Source: Lachnospiraceae bacterium
GTDB lineage: Bacteria > Bacillota > Clostridia > Lachnospirales > Lachnospiraceae
Length of the DNA: 64,000 bases
Direction: 5' to 3'
Assembly: GCA_021771755.1 (NCBI GenBank)
Contig: JAETOL010000003.1
Span: forward strand, 124,001-188,000
The notes under the pieces were generated by a model, which searched no databases, was not told the origin of the DNA, and saw only the letters and a program-made list of their open reading frames with translations. Position 1 is the stretch's first letter. Each line of letters starts with the position of its first letter. A program made the translations under genes and the position numbers. Of the stretch, positions 8,770-16,868 are shown one piece after another.

Positions 8770-9714
8770 ATGCTTTTTAAAAAAATCAGAAAAGGTCATG
8801 CTGACTGGCGAGACTTTTTATGTGATACTCCGGCAAGGGATTATGTGTTTCAAAAGGATGCATATGAAGATCAGATTAACAGATCAGCAGAATTTATAAA
8901 AGATGCGGATTCCGTAATCATAGGAGCAGGTGCCGGTATATCGACAGCAGCAGGAATACAGTATGGCGGTAAAAGGTTTACAGATAATTTTGTAGAATTT
9001 ATAGAAAAATACGGCGGACAGTATATGACAGATATGTATGCGGCCGGTTTTTATCCATATCCATCAGAAGAGGCAAAGTGGGGATACTGGTCAAAGCATG
9101 CATTAATGAATCGGTTTGACCCACCGGCGCTGCCGCTTTACAGAGAACTTCATGATATTGTAAAGGACAAAGAATATTTTGTACTGACAACCAATGTAGA
9201 CCATCAGTTTTATAAAGCAGGATTTGAACCTGAGAGGATATTTGCAACCCAGGGAGATTATGGAGAGATTCAGTGTCAGAGAGGATGTCATCAAAAGGTA
9301 TATGCTTCGGAAGCGTTATTCAAAAAGATGGATGAGGCAAGAAAAGACTGTCTGATTCCATCTGAGCTCGTGCCAAAATGCCCGGTATGCGGCGGCAGGA
9401 TGGCTATGCACCTTCGCTGCGATAATTATTTTGTGGAAGACGGAGCATGGCATGAGGCAGCGGACAGATATGCAGATTTTCTGGAGCAGAATAAAGGCAA
9501 AAATGTTGTGCTTCTTGAACTGGGAGTTGGATTTAATACTCCGATTATCATACGTTTTCCTTTTGAAAAGATGGTGCGTGAAAATAATTCTTACGTTTTG
9601 ATCCGTCTCAATATGGATGAAGCAGTGGTTCCTGAAAGCTTTGGAAATCGGGCAATAGGAATCAGCGGCGATATGGCAGGGGCAATTACAGATATAAGGA
9701 GGGAGATTTCATGA
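8770..9714 (+). CDS. Class M sirtuin (SirTM), protein ADP-ribosyltransferase
   Basis: 314 aa. NAD-binding GAGAGIS lies at residues 52-58, TTNVD at 140-144, and a four-cysteine zinc site at C169, C173, C204 and C207. The catalytic histidine of deacetylase sirtuins is replaced: the HG position reads ATQGDYG (Q161). By family knowledge this marks SirTMs, which ADP-ribosylate lipoylated GcvH-L-type proteins rather than deacetylate. The gene overlaps the macrodomain gene by 4 bp (ATGA), giving a coupled writer-eraser pair. No GcvH-L or lipoate ligase is next to it here, so its target is open. ATG 8770 follows GAGGGTAAG. Confidence 0.92.
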   Translation: MLFKKIRKGHADWRDFLCDTPARDYVFQKDAYEDQINRSAEFIKDADSVIIGAGAGISTAAGIQYGGKRFTDNFVEFIEKYGGQYMTDMYAAGFYPYPSEEAKWGYWSKHALMNRFDPPALPLYRELHDIVKDKEYFVLTTNVDHQFYKAGFEPERIFATQGDYGEIQCQRGCHQKVYASEALFKKMDEARKDCLIPSELVPKCPVCGGRMAMHLRCDNYFVEDGAWHEAADRYADFLEQNKGKNVVLLELGVGFNTPIIIRFPFEKMVRENNSYVLIRLNMDEAVVPESFGNRAIGISGDMAGAITDIRREIS

Positions 9715-10487
9715 CACAGGACGATCGAAGAGTGTATCTGATCAAGTATCTTTTAAAAGAAAAAATCTGGTCTGGCAGACAGACGATTCCGGCAGATAAG
9801 CAGGAACAGCAAAATCTGCTTCGTTCACTTATGAATGTCAGACAACCGGGACCGGTCAGTGAAGAGTTCCTGAAAATTCAGGACGAATATCTCACGGAAA
9901 GAAATAAGGAGCGTGGTATTACAGATATTAAGGATCTTACCCCTGTAAAATCGGATTCGAGATTATATATCTGGCAGGGCGATATCACAACGCTGAAATG
10001 TGATGCCATTGTAAATGCCTGCAACTCGCAGATGCTTGGATGCTTTTCACCAATGCATGCCTGTATTGATAATTTTATTCATACTTATGCAGGAGTGGAG
10101 CTTCGTCTGAAAATGTATGAGATTATGACAAAGCAGGAACATGAAGAAGAGACAGGAAAGGCCAAGATTACTCTTGGACATAATCTTCCGGCAAAATATA
10201 TTCTCCATACGGTAGGACCTGTTATACAATGGGACGTTACAAAAGAAGATGAAGAACTGCTTGCAAGCTGTTATAGAGAGTGTCTGAAACTTGCTGCTGA
10301 TACAGGTGTGGAATCTATTGCATTTTGTTGTCTGTCTACAGGTGTATTTCGTTTCCCACAGCAAAGAGCTGCTGAAATTGCTTCAGAAACAGTAAAGCAA
10401 TTTATCAATAAAGATAACAGAATCAAAAAAGTGGTTTTCAATGTATTTAAGGATGAGGATTTTGAAATATATAGTGGTTTGTTATAA
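9711..10487 (+). CDS. Zinc-dependent macrodomain ADP-ribosyl hydrolase
   Basis: 258 aa. An N-terminal helical extension of about 80 residues precedes a macrodomain. Visible are GDIT at 90-93, the VNACNSQMLG loop, and a C111/H116/C118 metal motif in CFSPMHACID, which is the mark of the zinc-macrodomains paired with SirTMs. The LSTGVFRFP loop is near 205. Family knowledge: it removes the ADP-ribose added by the neighbouring sirtuin. The start ATG overlaps the sirtuin stop by 4 bp. It is the last gene of this pair before a promoter at 10570. Confidence 0.92.
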   Translation: MTQDDRRVYLIKYLLKEKIWSGRQTIPADKQEQQNLLRSLMNVRQPGPVSEEFLKIQDEYLTERNKERGITDIKDLTPVKSDSRLYIWQGDITTLKCDAIVNACNSQMLGCFSPMHACIDNFIHTYAGVELRLKMYEIMTKQEHEEETGKAKITLGHNLPAKYILHTVGPVIQWDVTKEDEELLASCYRECLKLAADTGVESIAFCCLSTGVFRFPQQRAAEIASETVKQFINKDNRIKKVVFNVFKDEDFEIYSGLL

Positions 10488-10569
10488 GCATTTGCCGGAA
10501 TATTCGACATATCATAATAGAGGAAAAAGGGGCGGAGAGAAATCTTTGCCTCATTTTATTTTATAGTGA

Positions 10570-10626
10570 TTGACAAAATCTATTGTGAAATTTATAATCA
10601 ATTTATATAAATGATTTATATAAAAT
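10570..10626 (+). promoter_or_regulatory. TetR gene promoter with tandem palindromes
   Basis: TTGACA (10570-10575), 17 bp and TATAAT (10593-10598) form a consensus promoter. Just downstream the palindrome ATTTATATAAAT (10601-10612) is followed by a near repeat, ATTTATATAAAAT (10614-10626). Placed over the transcription start, they are likely operators for the TetR protein. Confidence 0.75.
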
Positions 10627-10645
10627 GGTTATAAGGAGGAACACA

Positions 10646-11209
10646 ATGCCAAAACAAAGAATCACAAAGGAAATGGTTGTGGATGCCGCTTTTGAAATTG
10701 CAAGAAACAGTGGTATGGAACAGGTTCTGGTAAAAAATATTGCAGATAAAATAGGATGTTCCGTACAACCGATTTACAGCTATTGCAAAAATATGGACGG
10801 TTTACGACAAGATGTAATCGAGCAAGTCAATCGTTTTATACAAGAGTATGTCGCGAGTCATATCAGTAAGGATGATCTGTTTCGCAGTACGGGCAGATCT
10901 TATATTCAATTCGCACAAGAGGAACCTCATTTATTCAGGATTTTTATTTTACATCAGCGTAAGGGAATTTCTTCGCTGAATGATTTATATCAGTCAGAAA
11001 CTAATCCACATACTGCTGAAGCGATTGCCAGGAATTTAAACATTAGTGTAGAGCGGGCGAAACAGTTGCATTTAAATATGCTGATTTATACGATTGGCAT
11101 TGGTACTGTTTTTTCAGTAACAACACCGGGAATTTCAACAGAGGAAATATATACACAACAGGAAATTGCTTATGAAGCATTTTTGAAACAGGCATTGGAG
11201 CTGCTGTGA
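10646..11209 (+). CDS. TetR-family regulator
   Basis: 187 aa. The helix-turn-helix occupies about residues 10-55, with VVDAAFEIARNSGMEQVLVK and KIGCSVQPIYSYCKN. The C-terminal part is the variable ligand/dimer domain (TetR_C WHG-like). ATG 10646 follows AAGGAGG; an in-frame start at 10625 has no ribosome site. It is transcribed with the flavodoxin and reductase genes downstream and probably regulates them and itself through the palindromes at 10601-10626. Confidence 0.88.
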   Translation: MPKQRITKEMVVDAAFEIARNSGMEQVLVKNIADKIGCSVQPIYSYCKNMDGLRQDVIEQVNRFIQEYVASHISKDDLFRSTGRSYIQFAQEEPHLFRIFILHQRKGISSLNDLYQSETNPHTAEAIARNLNISVERAKQLHLNMLIYTIGIGTVFSVTTPGISTEEIYTQQEIAYEAFLKQALELL

Positions 11210-11259
11210 ACAGTAACTGTACTATAAAAATATAAGTTTTACCCGGAAAGGAAAACATT

Positions 11260-11781
11260 ATGGCAAAAGGAATTATTGTTTATCAGTCGAAATATGGGGC
11301 AACAAAAAAATATGCAGAGTGGCTTCAGGCAATGACGGGTTATCATTGTGTAGAAATAGCTAAAACAACGGTAAATGAAGCAGCACGGTACGAAACAATC
11401 ATATTGTGCGGTGGCATATATGCTTCTGGAATAGCAGGATTATCGTTTTTGAAAAGGAATATGGATAAGCTGAAAAGCAAAAAGCTGGCGATATTCTGTG
11501 TAGGTGCTTCTCCTTATGATGAGGGCGCATTTGCAACAATTAAAGAGCATAACCTGACAGGTGATTTAAGAGATATTCCACTTTTTTATGGGCGAGGTGC
11601 ATGGAACGAAAGTAAAATGAAATTTATGGATAGAACTTTATGTAAAATGTTACAAAAATCCGTAGCAAAAAAAGACCCAAATACATACGAACCATGGATG
11701 AAAGCTCTTATGTGTGCGGCAGGGCAAGATTGCGACTGGACAGATAAAAAGTATTTAATTCCATTAATGGAGTTTTTATGA
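11260..11781 (+). CDS. Flavodoxin-domain protein
   Basis: 173 aa. The FMN phosphate loop is visible at the start (YQSKYGATKKYAEWL, the SxYGxT pattern), followed by alternating strands and ILCGGIYASGIAG. It resembles the HemG/Flavodoxin_5 group and acts as a cytosolic electron carrier or quinone-type reductase; the partner is unknown. RBS GGAAAGG and ATG 11260, 50 bp after the TetR gene, suggest one operon. Confidence 0.85.
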   Translation: MAKGIIVYQSKYGATKKYAEWLQAMTGYHCVEIAKTTVNEAARYETIILCGGIYASGIAGLSFLKRNMDKLKSKKLAIFCVGASPYDEGAFATIKEHNLTGDLRDIPLFYGRGAWNESKMKFMDRTLCKMLQKSVAKKDPNTYEPWMKALMCAAGQDCDWTDKKYLIPLMEFL

Positions 11782-11797
11782 AAAAAGGGGGGATTTT

Positions 11798-12343
11798 GTG
11801 AAAAAAATCAGCTTGTTTATAGCAATGAGTCTTGATGGTTATATTGCAGATAGGAAAGGCAGTGTTGACTGGCTGGGCGGACAGGGCAATGACGAGGATA
11901 ATAAGGATGTATATTCTGAATTCGTGAAAGATATGGATACTGTGATCATGGGGTGGAATACGTATCATCAGATCGTTACAGAGCTTTCACCAGATGAGTG
12001 GGTTTATAACAATTTTACAACCTATGTTATAACACATCAGCCGAAACCATCTTCTGATAAGATTCGATTTACCAGTGAAAGTCCTGCTGTTCTGTTAAAA
12101 AGATTACGAGAAGAAAATGGAAAAGGTATTTGGATATGTGGAGGGGCTGCTCTGATCCAGCAATTGGTCAGGGAAGATATAATTGACTGTTATTATATTA
12201 CAGTGATTCCGACGATTCTGGGATCAGGTATTCGTCTTTTTGAAAAGACTGATCATGAAATTAAGCTGAGGCTGCTCAAAACACAGTCCTACAATGGTAT
12301 GACGGATTTGGTTTATACAAAAAAGAAAAAATATAATTTTTGA
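11798..12343 (+). CDS. RibD C-terminal/dihydrofolate-reductase-fold reductase
   Basis: 181 aa. The fold signature SLFIAMSLDGYIADRKGSVDWL opens the protein (first half SLFIAMSLDGYIA), with VIMGWNTY, GKGIWICGGAALIQQ for the NADPH site and TVIPTILGSGIRLFE near the end. Members reduce pterin- or pyrimidine-like substrates with NADPH; this one is outside any riboflavin cluster, so its substrate is unknown. GTG 11798 follows AAAAGGGGGG, 16 bp after the flavodoxin gene. Confidence 0.87.
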   Translation: MKKISLFIAMSLDGYIADRKGSVDWLGGQGNDEDNKDVYSEFVKDMDTVIMGWNTYHQIVTELSPDEWVYNNFTTYVITHQPKPSSDKIRFTSESPAVLLKRLREENGKGIWICGGAALIQQLVREDIIDCYYITVIPTILGSGIRLFEKTDHEIKLRLLKTQSYNGMTDLVYTKKKKYNF

Positions 12344-12344
12344 A

Positions 12345-12783
12345 AGTACATTAAATACCCGTCCAATATTAAAAAATAGTATAAAATATATTCGCAGTGA
12401 TGTTCCAACCAAGATTTCGGAGAATGAAAAGAATTGGATGTTATTGAATCATATAACTACCGTCATTGATCTTAGGACGGAGAAAGAACATCAGAAAAAG
12501 CAATGTTCATTAATAGACGATAGTCGTTTTTCTTATTATATTTATCCTGTTGCAGGCGGAGATCAGGTGCCGTTCAAGATGGATGATGTATCCAAGTCGT
12601 ATATGAATATGGTTGATGAAGAATTTGATGATCTGATTGATTTTTTGCTGACAGCTGATTCCAATGTCCTTTATTTCTGCAATGCAGGAAAGGACAGAAC
12701 AAAATCCGGCAGTCGATATCGAAGTCATTACACCACACAAACGATATATCAGGGAATTTCTTGAATGGTATATTGCCAGATGA
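12345..12783 (+). pseudogene. Tyrosine phosphatase (Y_phosphatase3-like), internally deleted
   Basis: The upstream frame reads NTRPILKN, TTVIDLRTEKEHQ and the P-loop CNAGKDRT, all typical of this phosphatase family. It then jumps, in another frame, to AVDIEVITPHKRYIREFLEW, which resembles the family's C-terminus, ending at TGA 12781. The segment expected between P-loop and tail is missing, and the join shifts frame. There is also no start codon or ribosome site before the conserved N-terminus; the first ATG is at 12438. It is therefore a decayed gene. Confidence 0.72.
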
Positions 12784-12809
12784 AGATATATAAATCTTTT
12801 CTCAAGGTC

Positions 12810-12840
12810 AATCCAAAGTGTCAGAGCGACACTTTGGATT
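12810..12840. terminator. Hairpin between convergent genes
   Basis: AATCCAAAGTGTC (12810-12822) pairs perfectly with GACACTTTGGATT (12828-12840), a 13-bp stem with a 5-nt loop. There is no clear T-run on either side; its position between convergent units suggests a transcription barrier. Confidence 0.6.
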
Positions 12841-12853
12841 GGGCAGAGTATAT

Positions 12854-13987
12854 TTAAAATTCTGACATTTGATTTTTCCGGTTATAATATTCTCTGCTGA
12901 GTTTATAAAGAGTTGCAGCTATCGTCGGGGTGGAATTCATAAAAGCGGGAACGACCCGGTAGTCCTTATATGTTTCAAACCAACTGACAGCTGCCTGTCT
13001 CTGCTCTTCTTCTGCTGCATCAGCAGATACATCAATGCCCTGCATGCCAAAGGTGATAGGAGCATCCTTATATTTTTCGGCAAGCATTTTTACATCGTTG
13101 ATAACCTGTGGACACCAGAGATCTACTCCAGCTGCAATATAGGCAGGAACTAAAGTTTCATTTTTGCCGCAGCTGTGCAGTTCAAAGTACATACCCAGCT
13201 TGTGAACGGCATCTGTAACACGTTTTAGGTAAGGAACAAACATTTCCATTGCAGTATCCAGCGAGAAAAAAGCCCCATTTTGGTGTCCCCAGTCATCATG
13301 AATCAGGACACCGTCAATATCGCATATTTTTTTCATACGGGTAATATAATCAATGAGAAAATCGGCATACTGATCAAAAAAGCGATGAAGACCTTCGGAC
13401 TGATCTTCATCAATCAGAGCAACAGCTGCCCCTTCTACGTCCATAAGGGACATTAATCTTTCCCAAAAGCCGCTCAGAATACCAAGCTGATTGTGCTGAG
13501 GGGTATCCAGATAATCTTTATTGTTGTTTTCACATCTATCCCAGTCCAGAGCATCAAGATCTGGCATGGAAATATATTTTTCCCATTCACTCATATCTTC
13601 AATTTTGGGTTTGCCGGGAGCGACAGTAGACCCGCCTGCCACAGGAACATACACCCAGTTCAGATCAAAAAAACCTGGCATTTGATTAGTGGTATATTCA
13701 TATAAAGGCTCTCCATCAAAAATAAGATGACAGGCTACATTATCGGGATGTATTCTTGGGCGAAAAACATTTACATCACACATTACCCAGCCAACAGTGG
13801 GGAGATAACAGGGCTGTTTACGGTCAAACCATAGTTTTAAATTTTCTTTTTCAGGAACAGGTCTTTGAAAAATAGGTTCCATTTCAGGAAAATCGGAAAT
13901 TCCCATGGCTCTCATCATCTCAAGCCCGCCGCATTTGTGCATTTTTTTAATGTTCAACTCTGATTCATGAAAAGGTATAACTGACAT
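12854..13987 (-). CDS. Uroporphyrinogen-decarboxylase-like methyltransferase
   Basis: 377 aa. It belongs to the UroD/MtaA/CmuA barrel superfamily. In anaerobes, members outside heme clusters usually transfer methyl groups between corrinoid proteins and thiols or act on methoxylated compounds. Barrel stretches seen include IDGVLIHDDWGHQNG and FELHSCGKNETLVPAYIAAG, where the HSCG motif is typical of the superfamily. The start is ATG at 13987, behind AGGAGGAACC; the longer frame from 14047 enters the intergenic operator region. A divergent PucR-type regulator next door probably controls it. Substrate unknown; no corrinoid protein gene is adjacent. Confidence 0.83.
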   Translation of the reverse strand: MSVIPFHESELNIKKMHKCGGLEMMRAMGISDFPEMEPIFQRPVPEKENLKLWFDRKQPCYLPTVGWVMCDVNVFRPRIHPDNVACHLIFDGEPLYEYTTNQMPGFFDLNWVYVPVAGGSTVAPGKPKIEDMSEWEKYISMPDLDALDWDRCENNNKDYLDTPQHNQLGILSGFWERLMSLMDVEGAAVALIDEDQSEGLHRFFDQYADFLIDYITRMKKICDIDGVLIHDDWGHQNGAFFSLDTAMEMFVPYLKRVTDAVHKLGMYFELHSCGKNETLVPAYIAAGVDLWCPQVINDVKMLAEKYKDAPITFGMQGIDVSADAAEEEQRQAAVSWFETYKDYRVVPAFMNSTPTIAATLYKLSREYYNRKNQMSEF

Positions 13988-14025
13988 AACGGTTCCTCCT
14001 ATATATGTATGACTGATTGTTGAAC

Positions 14026-14096
14026 TGATTTTATCATGTAAAATCAAATGATTCTATGCTTATATGGTTGACAGATATGAAAAGGATTGCTACTAT
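14026..14096. promoter_or_regulatory. Divergent control region: operator dyad and promoter
   Basis: The dyad TGATTTTA (14026-14033), 5-nt centre, TAAAATCA (14039-14046) is perfect. On the + strand TTGACA (14068-14073), 17 bp and TACTAT (14091-14096) give the promoter of the regulator at 14120. The dyad lies between the two divergent genes and is a candidate operator for both. Confidence 0.7.
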
Positions 14097-14119
14097 ATGT
14101 AGCAAATAGGAGGGGGGCT

Positions 14120-15661
14120 ATGAAGCTTACGTGGGATATATTTGATTATCTTTTGAAACGCAGATATGAGGCGGAACATTTTGGAAACTGGCATGGAGAA
14201 AGGGTTATAAGAAGAATATATAGAGGCAAACCAACCACTGAGGAGACGGATGTCCTGTATGTGGATATCTGCCGGGATCTGAATACGCTGGAAGCATGGA
14301 CTGGAAATGAAACATATCTGAGAATTGTACCGGAAACACTGCGAGAGAAATTAAACGGGAAAAAGGGATACTTTATTTTTTGTAAGAAAGAGGAACTGGA
14401 TCATACAGAAAATGCTGTCTTGAATTTGTATCTTGAGTATAGAGAATGGGTTTATGAAATGGATAACGCGGCTTTTTATGAGTATTCAATCGAGCGAGTC
14501 TTGAACTCTGCTGCACATTTTTTGAATGTGAGTTTGTCGCTGGTCAACAGGGTGTATCAGGTAGAGTATCAGGTGCTTTCTGATATTTCTGCTTCCTGGA
14601 ACGAGGTACTGAATGAACAGGGAGAAATGACGGTACCTTCTATTCAGAACTTATATATAGAAAATCCTGCTTTTGACGAAACATTTGACGAAAACGGACT
14701 GATTTTTTACCCCTATATGGACAGACCGGGAGTTAGAACATATTATTACAATATTTTTTATTGTCATACATATTTGTGCAGACTTTTGATAGAAGTAGAG
14801 GAAACAGAAAAGCCGCTGCCGCTTCAGCAGCTTTTGGAATATTTATGTGTTTGTCTGAAACGATGTTATATCCATAATTATAAAGAGTCTTTGAAGAATC
14901 CCAATGAATCTATTTTTCGGAGCTTTTGGTCGGATGCAGCAGCAGGAAAGCCATATACACGGGCAGAAGCGGCAAAAGCTTTAAAGGGAATTGGATGGGA
15001 CTCTCGTGATGCATTTCTGGTAGTGAAACTACAGCCTAACGGTTATGGAAATTCATCTCAGACGTTAAAGTTTTTCTGTACACAATTTGAAAATACGTTT
15101 CCAAATACCTATGCGGCAGAAAATGGTAAAGCAATCTATGCGCTTTGGAATTTGTCAATGCAGGAAAATAAAGATATTCATAGAACAAACATATCCGTGT
15201 TTTTACGGGAAAACCTGTTAATTGCTGGAATCAGTTGTCCCTTTTCCGATTTTTTTGATCTGGATTTTTACATAAGAGAAGCAGAGATAGCGTTAAAGCT
15301 GGGGCAAAAGAAAAATCCAAGTTTTTGGATCTATGAATTTGGAGATTATCGTCTGGAATATATGGTCGGTAAGCTGACGGAGGAATTACCGGTTCATGAT
15401 CTATGTCATCAGGCATTAGTGATCTTAAAAGAATATGATCGGAGCCATCCGGATTCACATTTGGTCCTGACCCTTTATGAATATATCAAATGCCGGTTTA
15501 ATGCAGCTGAGGCAGCAGAAAAGCTTCATATTCACAGAACTACATTCTTTTATCGATTAAGGAGAATACAGGAATTGACAGACATTCATTTGGAAGACTG
15601 GAAGGAATGGGTACTCCTGGTATTTTCTTTTATTATGGAAGAGAAAAGATTCGCCAGATGA
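14120..15661 (+). CDS. PucR/CdaR-type transcriptional regulator
   Basis: 513 aa, cytosolic. The N-terminal two thirds form a sensory region of unknown ligand. The C-terminus is the PucR helix-turn-helix (HTH_30): CRFNAAEAAEKLHIHRTTFF and YRLRRIQELT. ATG 14120 follows AGGAGGGGGG; the TTG at 14087 overlaps the -10 box. It is divergent from the UroD-like gene with a perfect dyad between them, so it is most likely the local activator. It is the last gene of the accessory block. Confidence 0.85.
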   Translation: MKLTWDIFDYLLKRRYEAEHFGNWHGERVIRRIYRGKPTTEETDVLYVDICRDLNTLEAWTGNETYLRIVPETLREKLNGKKGYFIFCKKEELDHTENAVLNLYLEYREWVYEMDNAAFYEYSIERVLNSAAHFLNVSLSLVNRVYQVEYQVLSDISASWNEVLNEQGEMTVPSIQNLYIENPAFDETFDENGLIFYPYMDRPGVRTYYYNIFYCHTYLCRLLIEVEETEKPLPLQQLLEYLCVCLKRCYIHNYKESLKNPNESIFRSFWSDAAAGKPYTRAEAAKALKGIGWDSRDAFLVVKLQPNGYGNSSQTLKFFCTQFENTFPNTYAAENGKAIYALWNLSMQENKDIHRTNISVFLRENLLIAGISCPFSDFFDLDFYIREAEIALKLGQKKNPSFWIYEFGDYRLEYMVGKLTEELPVHDLCHQALVILKEYDRSHPDSHLVLTLYEYIKCRFNAAEAAEKLHIHRTTFFYRLRRIQELTDIHLEDWKEWVLLVFSFIMEEKRFAR

Positions 15662-15996
15662 TAATTGAATGGTTTTCAGGAGGATCTGGTTTTGTAGAAT
15701 GGCTTTGTATGGAGTGATCCGGATGGATATGTAGAAAAAAGTAAAAAAAGCGGGAACAGCGTAAAACCGCATAAAACTGCAGGATATCCCGTTTTGGCAG
15801 AAATCATTTCCGCGATTTATTGGGATAAATGTCTGTAAAACTCGAAATAAAGCGAAAGAAAAACAGATATTTCAGCCTCTTTCGGCTTGATTTCGCGCAG
15901 GTGCTTCCTCTATAATATCTGTGACATATGAGTAAATGAAATTTCAACACAGCTTTTTGCAGGCAGGCTGTCAAAAATGAGGAGGAAACTGGTCTG
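15662..15996 (+). promoter_or_regulatory. spo0A upstream region
   Basis: 335 bp without a gene. TTGATT (15887-15892), 18 bp and TATAAT (15911-15916) form a likely vegetative promoter for spo0A. A TGTCAAAAATGA stretch at about 15968 resembles a Spo0A box (TGTCGAA), which would allow autoregulation, but the match is loose. The first 200 bp show only short G+C-rich inverted repeats. Confidence 0.55.
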
Positions 15997-16809
15997 ATGG
16001 AAAAATTAAATGTAGCAGTTGCAGATGATAACGAGAAGATGGTAGAAATACTGGGGCGGATGATTGAAGAAGACAAGGATCTGACACTGGTCGGCAAAGC
16101 ACATAATGGAGAGGAAATCTGTAATATTATCAAAGAAAAACAGCCGGATGTGGTGATTCTGGATATCATTATGCCGAAAATGGACGGGCTGTCAGTTATG
16201 GAACACTGCAGTCATGATATGGCAGTAAAGAAACAGCCTTCTTTTATTGTTGTTTCTGCGGTGGGGCAGGAAAGAATCACAGAAGATGCCTTCAGCCTGG
16301 GAGCTGATTATTATATGCTGAAACCATTTGACAATCAGGTGCTTTTGAACCGAATCAAGCATCTGAGGAGATCTGGAGATCGAAAAAACAGGGAACCTAT
16401 GCTGCGTCCGGCTGGTGTTCAGGAACAGAAAGCAGAGTATGGCGCACGGGATCTGGAATCTGATGTGACAAATATCATCCATGAAATCGGAGTACCTGCA
16501 CATATTAAAGGATATCAGTATTTAAGAGACGCTATTATTCTGGCAGTCAACGATATCGAGATGCTGAACTCCATTACCAAGGTGCTTTATCCTACCATAG
16601 CCAAAAAGCACCAGACAACACCCAGCCGTGTGGAAAGAGCCATCCGTCATGCCATAGAGGTGGCATGGAGCAGAGGCAAGATGGACACCATTGATGAGCT
16701 TTTTGGATATACGGTCAGCACAGGAAAGGGAAAACCTACAAATTCAGAATTTATTGCGCTGATTGCGGATAAGATTCGCCTGGAATACAAAAAACACTCT
16801 TTCCAATAG
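15997..16809 (+). CDS. spo0A: Sporulation master regulator Spo0A
   Basis: 270 aa. The receiver domain (about 1-125) has the acidic pair in VADDNEKM, the phospho-acceptor in [13 protein letters not shown] (D near 55) and the K of MLKPF. The C-terminal Spo0A effector domain holds [17 protein letters not shown] and the [18 protein letters not shown] recognition helix. Phosphorylated Spo0A switches cells into sporulation. ATG 15997 follows GAGGAGG. It is usually next to spoIVB; here about 12 kb lies between. Confidence 0.97.
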   Translation: MEKLNVAVADDNEKMVEILGRMIEEDKDLTLVGKAHNGEEICNIIKEKQPDVVILDIIMPKMDGLSVMEHCSHDMAVKKQPSFIVVSAVGQERITEDAFSLGADYYMLKPFDNQVLLNRIKHLRRSGDRKNREPMLRPAGVQEQKAEYGARDLESDVTNIIHEIGVPAHIKGYQYLRDAIILAVNDIEMLNSITKVLYPTIAKKHQTTPSRVERAIRHAIEVAWSRGKMDTIDELFGYTVSTGKGKPTNSEFIALIADKIRLEYKKHSFQ

Positions 16810-16868
16810 AGGTTATTTGGAGTATAATAAAAATATCTTTAAGCCACACTAAGGAGGGGTATTTACAG

